Shown: positions 1 to 5,421 of the stretch, piece after piece | How positions within the stretch are numbered: position 1 is the first letter of the stretch | Layout of the letters: each line of letters opens with the position of its first letter | NCBI GenBank assembly: GCA_012961565.1 | Contig: DTZC01000204.1 | Span: 1 to 6,641, forward strand | Direction of reading: 5' to 3' | Length of the DNA stretch: 6,641 bases | DNA from: Dehalococcoidia bacterium | GTDB lineage: Bacteria > Chloroflexota > Dehalococcoidia > GIF9 > UBA5629 | The notes under the pieces: model-generated | Told to the model about the DNA's origin: nothing | Seen by the model: the letters and a program-made list of their open reading frames with translations, nothing else | Databases searched by the model: none | Position numbers and translations under genes: made by a program

Positions 1-159
1 AAGGGTCGAGGCTGCATCGGTGGATTAATATGCATCAAGAACGGGTTGTTGCTAAACAGTCTCGCTGCCAAGGCAATGTTTGTGGGCAAGCCAGCTCTCG
101 GTGAAGATGATTCTTCGCTTCACCTGCTAACAAAAGGAGTGCAGCCTCGCCATTCTTGA
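1..159 (+). other. Weak open frame entering from left edge (possible 3' end of an unknown gene)
   Basis: Frame 1 is open from the first base to a TGA at 157-159, giving 52 codons with no start in view that has a good ribosome site. The peptide is rich in Gly, Leu and Lys and matches no family I recognise. The other two plus frames close early, with stops near 26 and 102. Third-position base use is not clearly biased, so the frame may be chance. The same stretch carries inverted repeats (7-16 with 140-149; 100-106 with 118-124) that would also fit a structured untranslated RNA. The rest of the region up to plsX holds only a candidate promoter. Confidence 0.2.
7..149. repeat. Long-range 10-bp inverted repeat enclosing a smaller hairpin
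   Basis: CGAGGCTGCA at 7-16 is exactly complementary to TGCAGCCTCG at 140-149. Within the enclosed segment, GGTGAAG (100-106) pairs perfectly with CTTCACC (118-124) across an 11-nt loop. If transcribed, the segment could fold into a closed domain of about 143 nt just upstream of the plsX promoter. I cannot match it to a known RNA family, and part or all of it may be coding sequence. Confidence 0.3.
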
Positions 160-184
160 CAAAAAATAGCAGACTCGCTAAAGT
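156..184 (+). promoter_or_regulatory. Candidate sigma-70-type promoter for plsX
   Basis: A perfect -35 box TTGACA lies at 156-161. After a 17-bp spacer comes TAAAGT at 179-184, which matches 4 of 6 positions of the -10 consensus. Transcription would start near 191 and leave a leader of about 70 nt before the plsX ATG. The -10 is weak, so the call is moderate. Confidence 0.5.
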
Positions 185-261
185 CTCTAATCATCCAACG
201 AGGTGCTCAAGTCAGCAAGTGATGATTGTAGGAGCTGACAAAAAACTTTACGGGTGGACAG

Positions 262-1263
262 ATGCTGATTGCCGTTGATGCTACTGGTGGTGATTATGCC
301 CCGCGGGAGATAGTCAAAGGAGCGATTGAAGCGGTCAGCGAGTACCCGATAGACATCGCGCTGGTGGGTAACAAAGCTGTGCTTGAAATGCTGCTCAGAC
401 GGTCCACCAGAAAGTCCAACATCACTATCGTACCAGCAGACCAGGTTATTAGAGATGGGGAAGAACCAATACAGGCAGTGCAGAACAAACCAGACTCCTC
501 AGTCGTGGTGGGTATCAACTTGGTGAAGGACGGGACTGCCGATGGTTTCGTCTCGGCAGGCAGTACAGGAGCTACAGTTGTGGCATCATTCCTCAACCTG
601 AGCCTAGTCAAAGGCATCGAGCGACTGGCAGTTTGTGCTGTATTTGATGCTAACCAACCTCAGCCCACCTTCCTCATTGACGTGGGGGTCAACGCTAACT
701 GCCGCCCTATCTTTTTAATGCAATTCGCCCAGATGGCAAACATCTTGGCACATCAAGTGTTCGGCTTAGATTCACCGCGGGTGGCGTTATTGAACATCGG
801 CGAAGAGGAGATCAAGGGCAATAATCTGGCTAAGGAGAGCTACCAGCTATTAAAGAAGACGGATTTGAATTTCGTTGGCAATATCGAGGGCTATGACATC
901 TTTCGGGGAAAGGCAGACGTAATAGTTACGGACGGCTTCACTGGGAACATACTGGTTAAGACCATCGAAGGGTATTCCGAGATCATCCAGAACCTGCTCG
1001 AGTTACAAGAGGCTTCCAAGCTCGACCGACAGCTTACCGGTGCTGCCCTGGCTCAATACGTGCAGATGACCTCCTTTATCAAGAAGCTGGACTACAAGGA
1101 ATATGGCGGCGCATCCCTGCTCGGTGTGAACGGAAACATTGTTATAGCTCACGGGCGTAGCCGAGCCAAAGCTATCAAAAGCGCCATCTATCTGGCTTAC
1201 CTGGCAGCCAAGCAGAGGGTAGTTGAAGCCATCCAGAACGGGCAATATGCAGCCTCAGTCTAG
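262..1263 (+). CDS. plsX: Phosphate acyltransferase PlsX
   Basis: PlsX converts acyl-ACP and phosphate to acyl-phosphate, the acyl donor that PlsY uses to make lysophosphatidic acid, at the start of phospholipid synthesis; it is a cytosolic or peripheral membrane enzyme. The 333 residues match the family's usual length of about 330-345. Family blocks appear in order: DATGGDYAP (6-14), SAGSTGA (98-104), DVGVNANC (140-147), LLNIGEEEIKGN (176-187), FVGNIEGYDIF (204-214), VTDGFTGNI (222-230) and the C-terminal YGGASLLGVNG to AHGRS block (281-300). The ATG at 262 gives the expected N-terminus. GGTGGA lies just 3 nt ahead of it, which is tight spacing for a ribosome site, and an in-frame TAG at 229-231 limits any extension. 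The frequent partner rpmF is not beside it, and the downstream neighbour is convergent, so it appears to be the last or only gene of its unit. Confidence 0.96.
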   Translation: MLIAVDATGGDYAPREIVKGAIEAVSEYPIDIALVGNKAVLEMLLRRSTRKSNITIVPADQVIRDGEEPIQAVQNKPDSSVVVGINLVKDGTADGFVSAGSTGATVVASFLNLSLVKGIERLAVCAVFDANQPQPTFLIDVGVNANCRPIFLMQFAQMANILAHQVFGLDSPRVALLNIGEEEIKGNNLAKESYQLLKKTDLNFVGNIEGYDIFRGKADVIVTDGFTGNILVKTIEGYSEIIQNLLELQEASKLDRQLTGAALAQYVQMTSFIKKLDYKEYGGASLLGVNGNIVIAHGRSRAKAIKSAIYLAYLAAKQRVVEAIQNGQYAASV

Positions 1264-1737
1264 GTAGGTTATGTTAGAGGGCGGTCGCTGCCGCACCTCG
1301 AACTCTATCCCAGCCTCTTTGAACAGCTCCACAAAAGAATCGTCTGCGTATTTGCCGAAGGTGACAAACCGCTTTATCCTGGCATTAACCAGCATTTTGG
1401 CACAAAGAATACACGGTGTATGGGTGGCATACACGGTAGCATCCTCCAAGCTTACGCCGTGTAACGATGCTTGTATGATCACATTCTGCTCGGCATGAAT
1501 GCCGCGGCATACCTCGTGCCTGGTCCCTGACGGTATGTTCATCTCGTCTCTGAGACAACCTAGTTCCAGGCAATCGCTGAGCCCAGCAGCAGCTCCATTG
1601 TAGCCCGTCGCTAATATATGCTTGTTCCTCACCGCCACAGCTCCCACATGATGCCTGCGGCAGGTAGACCGTTCTGCCACCACAGAAGCTATCTTAAGGA
1701 AATACTCATCTACATCTGGTCTGGTTATCTTGTTCAT
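1255..1737 (-). CDS. dCMP deaminase (ComEB-type zinc cytidine deaminase family)
   Basis: Deaminates dCMP to dUMP, feeding thymidylate synthesis. The 160-residue length is usual for bacterial dCMP deaminases. The catalytic zinc site is visible as HAE (H81, E83 as proton shuttle) and PCxxC (P108, C109, C112). The N-terminal block DEYFLKIASVVAERSTC, followed by VGAVAV and LATGYNG, is typical of dCMP rather than free cytidine deaminases. C26 and C56 could be ligands of the second structural zinc found in some members. The ATG at 1737 gives the standard N-terminus. Its start lies inside the 3' end of the upstream kinase gene (32-bp overlap) with only a weak, distant ribosome site, which suggests translational coupling. 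Its stop overlaps the end of convergent plsX by 9 bp, leaving no room for a dedicated terminator between them. Confidence 0.93.
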   Translation of the reverse strand: MNKITRPDVDEYFLKIASVVAERSTCRRHHVGAVAVRNKHILATGYNGAAAGLSDCLELGCLRDEMNIPSGTRHEVCRGIHAEQNVIIQASLHGVSLEDATVYATHTPCILCAKMLVNARIKRFVTFGKYADDSFVELFKEAGIEFEVRQRPPSNITYLD

Positions 1738-2275
1738 CTAAAGCAGAAAGCACCTTTTCAGTCTCGATTCGCAGGTTCTCTAGAGAGGACTCATTTATAA
1801 TGGTGAAATCAGCCATGGCGATAGGACCGCCTTTATTGGTATTCTCCAGCTCGGCGGTATCCCGGCTGGCAGCTTCTTCTGCTGTCAGAGGACGGCTCTG
1901 TCTCTCTGCTAGCCTGCGGTACCTCGTCTTGGGCGACGCCCAGACAGCAATCACGTGAAAATTATCACCATAGCGACTTTTGAGAAGCGTATATTCCTCC
2001 CAAGAGTAAAGACCATCAATGACAACGTCTGATGCCTTGAGCAAGGCATCGATCTTGGGCAAGTTCAACTTGGCATAGGCTGCCATTCCATGCTCCTTCC
2101 TCAACTGCTGCCTGATATAGCGTTCGTTTTCCTCGTTTAGCGGCAGCCCCCGCCTCTTGATTTCCTCATCGGTAATATCGCCGAATCTCATGCGACTAAA
2201 GCCATTCCTCTCGAACACCCTAGCCACTTCGGATTTGCCGGCACCAGCCATGCCCACAATTGAGACCACCTTCAT
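1706..2275 (-). CDS. P-loop kinase of the UPF0200 / dephospho-CoA kinase-like group, predicted nucleotide kinase
   Basis: The 189-residue protein has the P-loop GMAGAGKS at 8-15, a Walker-B-like DVVIDGLYS at 83-91, an Arg-rich lid-like stretch around 114-139 (TRYRRLAERQSRP) and the C-terminal block MADFTIIN at 154-161. That block resembles the adenine-side ADxxIxN motif of CoaE-type and UPF0200 kinases. The GMAGAGKS loop and overall order look closest to UPF0200, a group best known to me from archaea, rather than to canonical bacterial CoaE; this rests on memory of motifs. Being first in an overlapping operon with dCMP deaminase makes a role as a (deoxy)nucleoside monophosphate kinase plausible, but the substrate cannot be read from sequence. 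The ATG at 2275 has AGAGG about 10 nt upstream, and a good minus-strand promoter lies just ahead. Confidence 0.75.
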   Translation of the reverse strand: MKVVSIVGMAGAGKSEVARVFERNGFSRMRFGDITDEEIKRRGLPLNEENERYIRQQLRKEHGMAAYAKLNLPKIDALLKASDVVIDGLYSWEEYTLLKSRYGDNFHVIAVWASPKTRYRRLAERQSRPLTAEEAASRDTAELENTNKGGPIAMADFTIINESSLENLRIETEKVLSALDEQDNQTRCR

Positions 2276-2309
2276 CGTTACTCAGCCTCTGAAGCCGAAT
2301 TTACTCCTC

Positions 2310-2339
2310 ATTATATGGAATTGCGCCCCGCTTTAGCAA
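2310..2339 (-). promoter_or_regulatory. Promoter for the kinase - dCMP deaminase operon
   Basis: On the minus strand a perfect TATAAT (2315-2310) is preceded, after 18 bp, by TTGCTA (2339-2334), which matches 4 of 6 positions of the -35 consensus. Transcription would begin near 2303, giving a leader of about 28 nt that contains an AGAGG ribosome site before the ATG at 2275. The -35 and spacer fall inside a large inverted repeat (2317-2362), so binding of a regulator there could block the promoter. Confidence 0.6.
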
Positions 2340-2362
2340 AAGGCTGCTGCGGGGACAATTTC
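2317..2362. repeat. Interrupted inverted repeat over the minus-strand -35 region
   Basis: AATTG (2319-2323) pairs with CAATT (2356-2360), and CCCCGC (2326-2331) pairs with GCGGGG (2349-2354), with a small asymmetric interior loop (CG against A). The outer pair 2317/2362 plus a wobble at 2318/2361 extend it. The loop itself can pair AGC with GCT. It lies upstream of the predicted kinase transcription start and so is more likely an operator-like site than a leader hairpin, unless an unseen transcript crosses it. No T-run follows on either strand, so it is not a standard terminator. Confidence 0.45.
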
Positions 2363-2379
2363 AATGCCACAGGGCCAGA

Positions 2380-2439
2380 GTCCTAGGACGCAAATACAGA
2401 CGCAATCGGGTCATACCAATCTCCTAGGTTCACGATTGC
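2380..2439. repeat. Cluster of palindromes and short repeats between divergent promoters
   Basis: GTCCTAGGAC at 2380-2389 is a perfect 10-bp palindrome. A second CCTAGG core sits at 2423-2428. That core lies inside a 7-bp inverted repeat, GCAATCG (2402-2408) with CGATTGC (2433-2439). GACGCAA is directly repeated at 2387-2393 and 2399-2405. The cluster lies between the divergent promoters, as expected for regulator sites, but I recognise no specific operator. Apart from this, the flanking repeat at 2317-2362 and the two promoters, I see nothing else in the gap of about 300 bases (2276-2574). Confidence 0.4.
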
Positions 2440-2463
2440 CTTGCTGAGACACGGGCAAAGCTT

Positions 2464-2492
2464 TTGAAGCCCAACCCTGCCAATGTTATAAT
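2464..2492 (+). promoter_or_regulatory. Extended -10 promoter for the lipoprotein - helicase unit
   Basis: TATAAT at 2487-2492 is preceded by TG at 2484-2485 (extended -10) and, with a 17-bp spacer, by TTGAAG at 2464-2469 (4 of 6 to consensus). The predicted start is near 2499, leaving a leader of about 76 nt. GGGC (2453-2456) and GCCC (2469-2472) form a small inverted repeat spanning the -35 box. Confidence 0.6.
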
Positions 2493-2563
2493 TGTTTCTA
2501 AGACCTCGATTCTGTTCTCAGCCTGTCGAATTCATGCCAGATGCAAACTACCGCATAAGTAAT

Positions 2564-2568
2564 GGAGG
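2564..2568 (+). promoter_or_regulatory. Ribosome binding site that fixes a GTG start
   Basis: GGAGG lies 6 nt ahead of GTG at 2575. It is a near-ideal Shine-Dalgarno match and the main reason to accept the GTG start of the small gene that follows. Confidence 0.75.
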
Positions 2569-2574
2569 GGCAAC

Positions 2575-2922
2575 GTGAAACCAAAACCTGCTATTGTGTT
2601 ATTCACATTTTTCACATTAGGGACCGCTATCAGCCTTGGCTGCGGGACTGCAGGCAGTGTCGACATATATCTGGAGGGAGTGAGCATCGGCTCTATATCC
2701 ATTGAGGGGAAACCGGTCACCGGGCTCCCTTCCCAAGATGTGAACCTAGTGCTTAAGGTTGATGCCGATAGAATAACCATCAGCACTGCCGGAGGGGTAA
2801 CCACTATCAGAGTCAGCCCTTCAGGTGCTACCATCATCAGCAGCCCCGATGGCATCACCTTTACAGGCATCGAACCAGAACAGGTCGAACTTAGATGGCG
2901 GTCCACAGAAACTACCGAGTAG
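2575..2922 (+). CDS. Putative lipoprotein of unknown function, upstream of the helicase
   Basis: I do not recognise this 115-residue protein. It opens with a basic start (MKPKP) and a hydrophobic stretch from about 6 to 22, ending in the lipobox-like ISLGC with Cys23. That fits the general lipoprotein pattern, although Leu at -2 and Ser at -3 are not the commonest residues. The mature part has no membrane segment, is rich in alternating Val/Ile/Thr/Ser with many Gly, and looks like a small beta-rich domain (TISTAGGVTTIRVSPSGATI, about 68-87). The GTG start is supported by an ideal ribosome site and by a promoter. The gene ends 8 nt before the helicase start, so the two are probably co-transcribed. 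Why an exported protein would share an operon with a DNA helicase is not clear; the pairing may be incidental. Confidence 0.7.
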   Translation: MKPKPAIVLFTFFTLGTAISLGCGTAGSVDIYLEGVSIGSISIEGKPVTGLPSQDVNLVLKVDADRITISTAGGVTTIRVSPSGATIISSPDGITFTGIEPEQVELRWRSTETTE

Positions 2923-2930
2923 CTTGGTAA

Positions 2931-5099
2931 ATGGATGTTCTAGCCGGTCTTAACCCAGCCCAGAAGCAGGCTGTTGAAGCCGTAGAAGGTCCTCTGCTTA
3001 TTATAGCCGGACCTGGCAGTGGCAAGACGCTGGTTATAACGCATCGTATCGCCTACCTAATAAAGGTCTGTGGTATAAATCCCCACCGCATTATGGCGGT
3101 CACCTTCACCAACAAGGCTGCCAGAGAGATGTCAGAAAGGCTGGAGAAGCTATTGGGACAGACAGCAGAGGAATTGACCCTGGGGACTTTTCACGCCATC
3201 TGCGCCCGCATCCTGCGCCAGGAAGGCAGAGCAATTGGACTCGACCCCAGGTTCGTTATTTACGACGAAGAGGACCAGCTAAGCCTGATAAGGCAGACAC
3301 TGCAGGAGCTCGATCTCGACCCCAAGCAATACACTCCCAGAGCCATCCAATCAGCCATCAAGTTCGCCAAGAGCCGGCTATTGACCCCACCAGAGTATGC
3401 CCGACAGACGAGCAACTACTTCGAGGAGATAGTCCAGCGCGTCTACGAGCGATACCAGCAATCTCTTGCCCAGTGCCACGGGGTCGATTTCGATGACTTG
3501 TTGATGAGAACAGTGCAGCTTTTCGACGAGCATCCTAAGGTTCTGTCCCGGTATCAGTCACGCTACCTGCACATCTTGGTTGATGAGTTTCAAGACACAA
3601 ACATCACCCAATATAAGCTGATAAAACAGCTAGCCGGCAAGCACCGCAATATCTGTGTCGTCGGCGACCCCGACCAGTCCATTTACTCCTGGCGATTCGC
3701 CGATTTGCGCAATATTCTCAGCTTCGAGCGCGATTACCCTGATGCCAAAATCGCCTATCTGGAACAGAACTATCGTTCTACCCAGACCATCCTCGAGGTC
3801 GCCTCCAACATCATCTCCGCCAATTTCCGGCGCAAGCCGAAACACCTGTGGACAGAGAACGAGCCCGGGGTTCCGGTAACACTGGTTCAGACCTACAACG
3901 AAGATGATGAGGCACAATTTGTCATCAGCGAAATAGAAAGGCTGGTCAGCCGAAATGAAGTCACCCACGGTGGCTGTGCTGCCATGTACCGGGTCAACGC
4001 TCAGTCACGGGCGCTGGAAGAGGCCTTCATACGCTATGGAATACCCTACAGGCTCATTGGCGGCACACGCTTCTACCAGAGGCGAGAGATTAAAGACATC
4101 ATCGCTTACCTGAGAGTTGTCCAGAATCCCCATGACAATATCAGTCTCAGTCGCATAATAAATGTCCCCGGCAGAGGCATTGGTCAGCGCACTCTAGCCG
4201 AGCTGTCAAACTGGGCGAAGGCACAGGATATGTCATTATATTCAGTATTGAGTCTGGTAGCCGAGAAAGAAACCTCGCCTCTGACACCACGCGCCAGCCA
4301 CGCTTTGAACAGCTTCTACAACCTGCTTAACGAACTCATAAACCAAAACCAGCAACTAAGCCTTACTGGCCTGCTGGACCAGGTGCTGCAGCAGACAGGT
4401 TACAAAGACTACATATTTAACGAGGAAAATGGCGAAGAACGCTGGGAGAACATTCAGGAGCTGTATACTGTCGCCAGAGATTACGACGCACTCAGCCTCT
4501 CCGAGGCATTAGCTGTATTCCTGGAGAGGGTCAGCCTGGTATCAGATGTTGACGAACTCGATGAGAAGGTAGATGCTACCACCTTAATCACCTTACATCA
4601 GGCCAAGGGACTAGAATTTCCTGTGGTCTTCATTGTGGGCATGGAGGAGGGTCTGCTACCGCACCACAGGTCGCTGAATGACCCTGATGAGCTAGAGGAG
4701 GAACGCCGCCTGTGCTACGTGGGAATCACCCGGGCACAGAAGCGTGTCTACCTCCTACATGCCTACCATCGCAACTTGTTTGGCAGCAGTACACCGGCCA
4801 GGCCTTCGCGTTTTCTTCAAGATATCCCTCCAGAGCTAGTCACCAGAAAGGGCCTGGGGGAGGAAGAAGAGGGGTTCACCCCGGTGACCACCGTCTACTC
4901 TAAAGCTACCAGCAGACCGCGCAGCGTCCTGAAACTAGAAGTCGGTGACCGCGTCCGGCACAAGACATTTGGTGAGGGCACAGTCATTGACTGCTCCCCA
5001 GACAAGGACGACCAGGAGATAACCATCGCCTTCGAAGCCGCAGGGGTCAGAAGACTTCTGCTCAGCCTGGCACCTGTAGAAAAACTGGAAAATAGCTGA
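2931..5099 (+). CDS. pcrA: ATP-dependent DNA helicase of the PcrA/UvrD family
   Basis: Superfamily 1A 3'-5' helicase acting in nucleotide excision repair, replication restart and removal of stalled complexes. All motifs are present: Q motif LNPAQKQAV (7-15), Walker A AGPGSGKT (26-33, K32), Ia VTFTNKAAREM (57-67), Ib GTFHAI (85-90), Walker B VDEFQDTN (217-224), III GDPDQSIYSWR (245-255), IV LEQNYRS (277-283), V LHQAKGLEF (555-563) and VI EERRLCYVGITRA (590-602). An acidic, poorly conserved linker (about 640-665) leads to a C-terminal Tudor-like domain (about 669-719, LEVGDRVRHKTFGEGTVID). In PcrA/UvrD this domain contacts RNA polymerase, pointing to transcription-coupled repair. The 722 residues fit the family. 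The ATG at 2931 has only a weak ribosome site, so translation is probably coupled to the upstream lipoprotein gene. UvrD and PcrA names are interchangeable here; Rep is less likely given the Tudor-like tail. Confidence 0.95.
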   Translation: MDVLAGLNPAQKQAVEAVEGPLLIIAGPGSGKTLVITHRIAYLIKVCGINPHRIMAVTFTNKAAREMSERLEKLLGQTAEELTLGTFHAICARILRQEGRAIGLDPRFVIYDEEDQLSLIRQTLQELDLDPKQYTPRAIQSAIKFAKSRLLTPPEYARQTSNYFEEIVQRVYERYQQSLAQCHGVDFDDLLMRTVQLFDEHPKVLSRYQSRYLHILVDEFQDTNITQYKLIKQLAGKHRNICVVGDPDQSIYSWRFADLRNILSFERDYPDAKIAYLEQNYRSTQTILEVASNIISANFRRKPKHLWTENEPGVPVTLVQTYNEDDEAQFVISEIERLVSRNEVTHGGCAAMYRVNAQSRALEEAFIRYGIPYRLIGGTRFYQRREIKDIIAYLRVVQNPHDNISLSRIINVPGRGIGQRTLAELSNWAKAQDMSLYSVLSLVAEKETSPLTPRASHALNSFYNLLNELINQNQQLSLTGLLDQVLQQTGYKDYIFNEENGEERWENIQELYTVARDYDALSLSEALAVFLERVSLVSDVDELDEKVDATTLITLHQAKGLEFPVVFIVGMEEGLLPHHRSLNDPDELEEERRLCYVGITRAQKRVYLLHAYHRNLFGSSTPARPSRFLQDIPPELVTRKGLGEEEEGFTPVTTVYSKATSRPRSVLKLEVGDRVRHKTFGEGTVIDCSPDKDDQEITIAFEAAGVRRLLLSLAPVEKLENS

Positions 5100-5100
5100 A

Positions 5101-5116
5101 AGTCCAGCTCCGGACT
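5101..5116 (+). other. Small hairpin just after the helicase stop
   Basis: AGTCC (5101-5105) and GGACT (5112-5116) form a 5-bp stem with a 6-nt loop, starting 2 nt after the helicase TGA. It is weak and no T-run follows, so it is at best part of a 3'-end structure together with the stronger repeat at 5122-5147. Confidence 0.25.
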
Positions 5117-5121
5117 CTCGA

Positions 5122-5147
5122 CATTTTACACGCAACCGTGTAAAATG
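5122..5147. repeat. Perfect 11-bp inverted repeat between helicase and HTH gene (operator or 3' hairpin)
   Basis: CATTTTACACG (5122-5132) is exactly complementary to CGTGTAAAATG (5137-5147) around a CAAC loop. It begins 22 nt after the helicase stop and ends 13 bp before the -35 box of the next gene. No T-run follows on either strand, so it is not a textbook intrinsic terminator. It could be a terminator-like RNA hairpin that protects the helicase mRNA 3' end, or a palindromic binding site upstream of the promoter. Confidence 0.6.
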
Positions 5148-5160
5148 GGGTAGCTTGAGT

Positions 5161-5189
5161 TTGACACTAAGTGCTCCAAGGTTTATAAT
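5161..5189 (+). promoter_or_regulatory. Perfect-consensus sigma-70-type promoter for the HTH gene and mutL
   Basis: TTGACA at 5161-5166 and TATAAT at 5184-5189 are separated by exactly 17 bp, matching the consensus at all 12 positions with optimal spacing. Transcription would begin near 5196, about 28 nt before the HTH start codon. A promoter this strong normally needs repression, and the palindrome covering its -10 and start site fits that. The closeness of the downstream reading frames implies it also serves mutL. Confidence 0.85.
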
Positions 5190-5208
5190 GCTTTAATGAA
5201 GCATTATA
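5184..5208. promoter_or_regulatory. Perfect palindrome overlapping the -10 box and transcription start: candidate operator
   Basis: TATAATGCTT (5184-5193) and AAGCATTATA (5199-5208) are exact inverse complements around a 5-nt centre (TAATG). The left arm contains the whole -10 box and the centre contains the predicted start site, so a protein bound here would exclude RNA polymerase. The next gene encodes a DNA-binding helix-turn-helix protein, so autorepression is the simplest reading. The right arm would also sit in the mRNA leader just ahead of the ribosome site, so a purely RNA-level role is the alternative. Confidence 0.6.
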
Positions 5209-5223
5209 TGGGCGGTGGGTCTG

Positions 5224-5421
5224 ATGCTGGACCATTATTTGACGGTGATTGAAGCTGCTCGAAGGCTGGGGATCCATCCTGAGACAGTGAAGCGCCTCTG
5301 TCGCCAAGGAGATATACCGGCAACCAAAATCCACAACACCTGGCTTATTCACCAAGACAAGCTGGAGCTATTTGCCGGAACCTATCAACCGAAACGAGGG
5401 GGAAGGAGGAAGCTGCTATGA
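5224..5421 (+). CDS. Small helix-turn-helix DNA-binding protein (MerR/excisionase-like, HTH_17 type)
   Basis: The 65 residues are little more than one winged HTH of the excisionase/MerR N-terminal kind. A first helix (about 8-16, VIEAARRLG) is followed by a turn and a recognition helix (about 18-29, HPETVKRLCRQG). A wing with the family-typical layout IPATKIHNTWLIHQDKLELF (31-50) comes next, and the protein ends in a basic tail KRGGRRKLL (57-65). There is no effector or dimerisation domain. I place the start at ATG 5224, with GGTGGG a few nt upstream; an in-frame GTG at 5215 would add three residues (MGL) but has a poorer ribosome site. It sits directly behind a consensus promoter whose -10 is palindromic, and its stop overlaps the next start as ATGA. 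The likely role is local transcription control, perhaps of itself and mutL. A relic of a mobile-element excisionase is the alternative, but no integrase is in view. Confidence 0.85.
   Translation: MLDHYLTVIEAARRLGIHPETVKRLCRQGDIPATKIHNTWLIHQDKLELFAGTYQPKRGGRRKLL
5403..5409 (+). promoter_or_regulatory. Ideal Shine-Dalgarno sequence ahead of a 15-codon ORF
   Basis: AAGGAGG, a full match to the anti-Shine-Dalgarno core, lies 8 nt before ATG at 5418. It is within the last codons of the HTH gene. The next longer gene, mutL, starts far downstream at 5473, too far for this site to serve it directly. Confidence 0.7.

Noticed and set aside
186..191. TCTAAT as the plsX -10 box
   Set aside because: It matches 5 of 6 positions but lies 24 bp from the TTGACA, too far. 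TAAAGT at 179-184 has the right spacing.
1706..2275. Naming the small kinase coaE
   Set aside because: The P-loop and C-terminal motifs are shared more widely, the order looks closer to UPF0200, and the operon partner is a nucleotide enzyme. A CoaE assignment is not supported.
2532..2906. 124-codon open frame on the minus strand opposite the putative lipoprotein gene
   Set aside because: It has no good promoter or ribosome site, and its Ser/Pro/Leu/Met/Thr-rich composition is typical of an antisense shadow. The plus-strand gene has an ideal ribosome site, a signal stretch and a tight link to the helicase.
3630..3968. Overlapping open frames on both strands inside the helicase gene
   Set aside because: They lie wholly within a full-length helicase with all motifs in frame 2931-5099, and no start signals or family features support them.
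5101..5147. Intrinsic terminator after the helicase
   Set aside because: Hairpins are present, but no T-run follows on the plus strand (GGGGTAGC after the second stem). Kept as inverted repeats of uncertain role.
5215..5223. GTG at 5215 as the start of the HTH protein
   Set aside because: Its ribosome site is poor, while ATG 5224 has GGTGGG a few nt upstream and gives the usual short N-terminus of this domain family.
5208..5252. Short ORF from ATG at 5208 in the HTH leader
   Set aside because: Fourteen codons with no ribosome site, overlapping the HTH start in another frame. Nothing supports translation.
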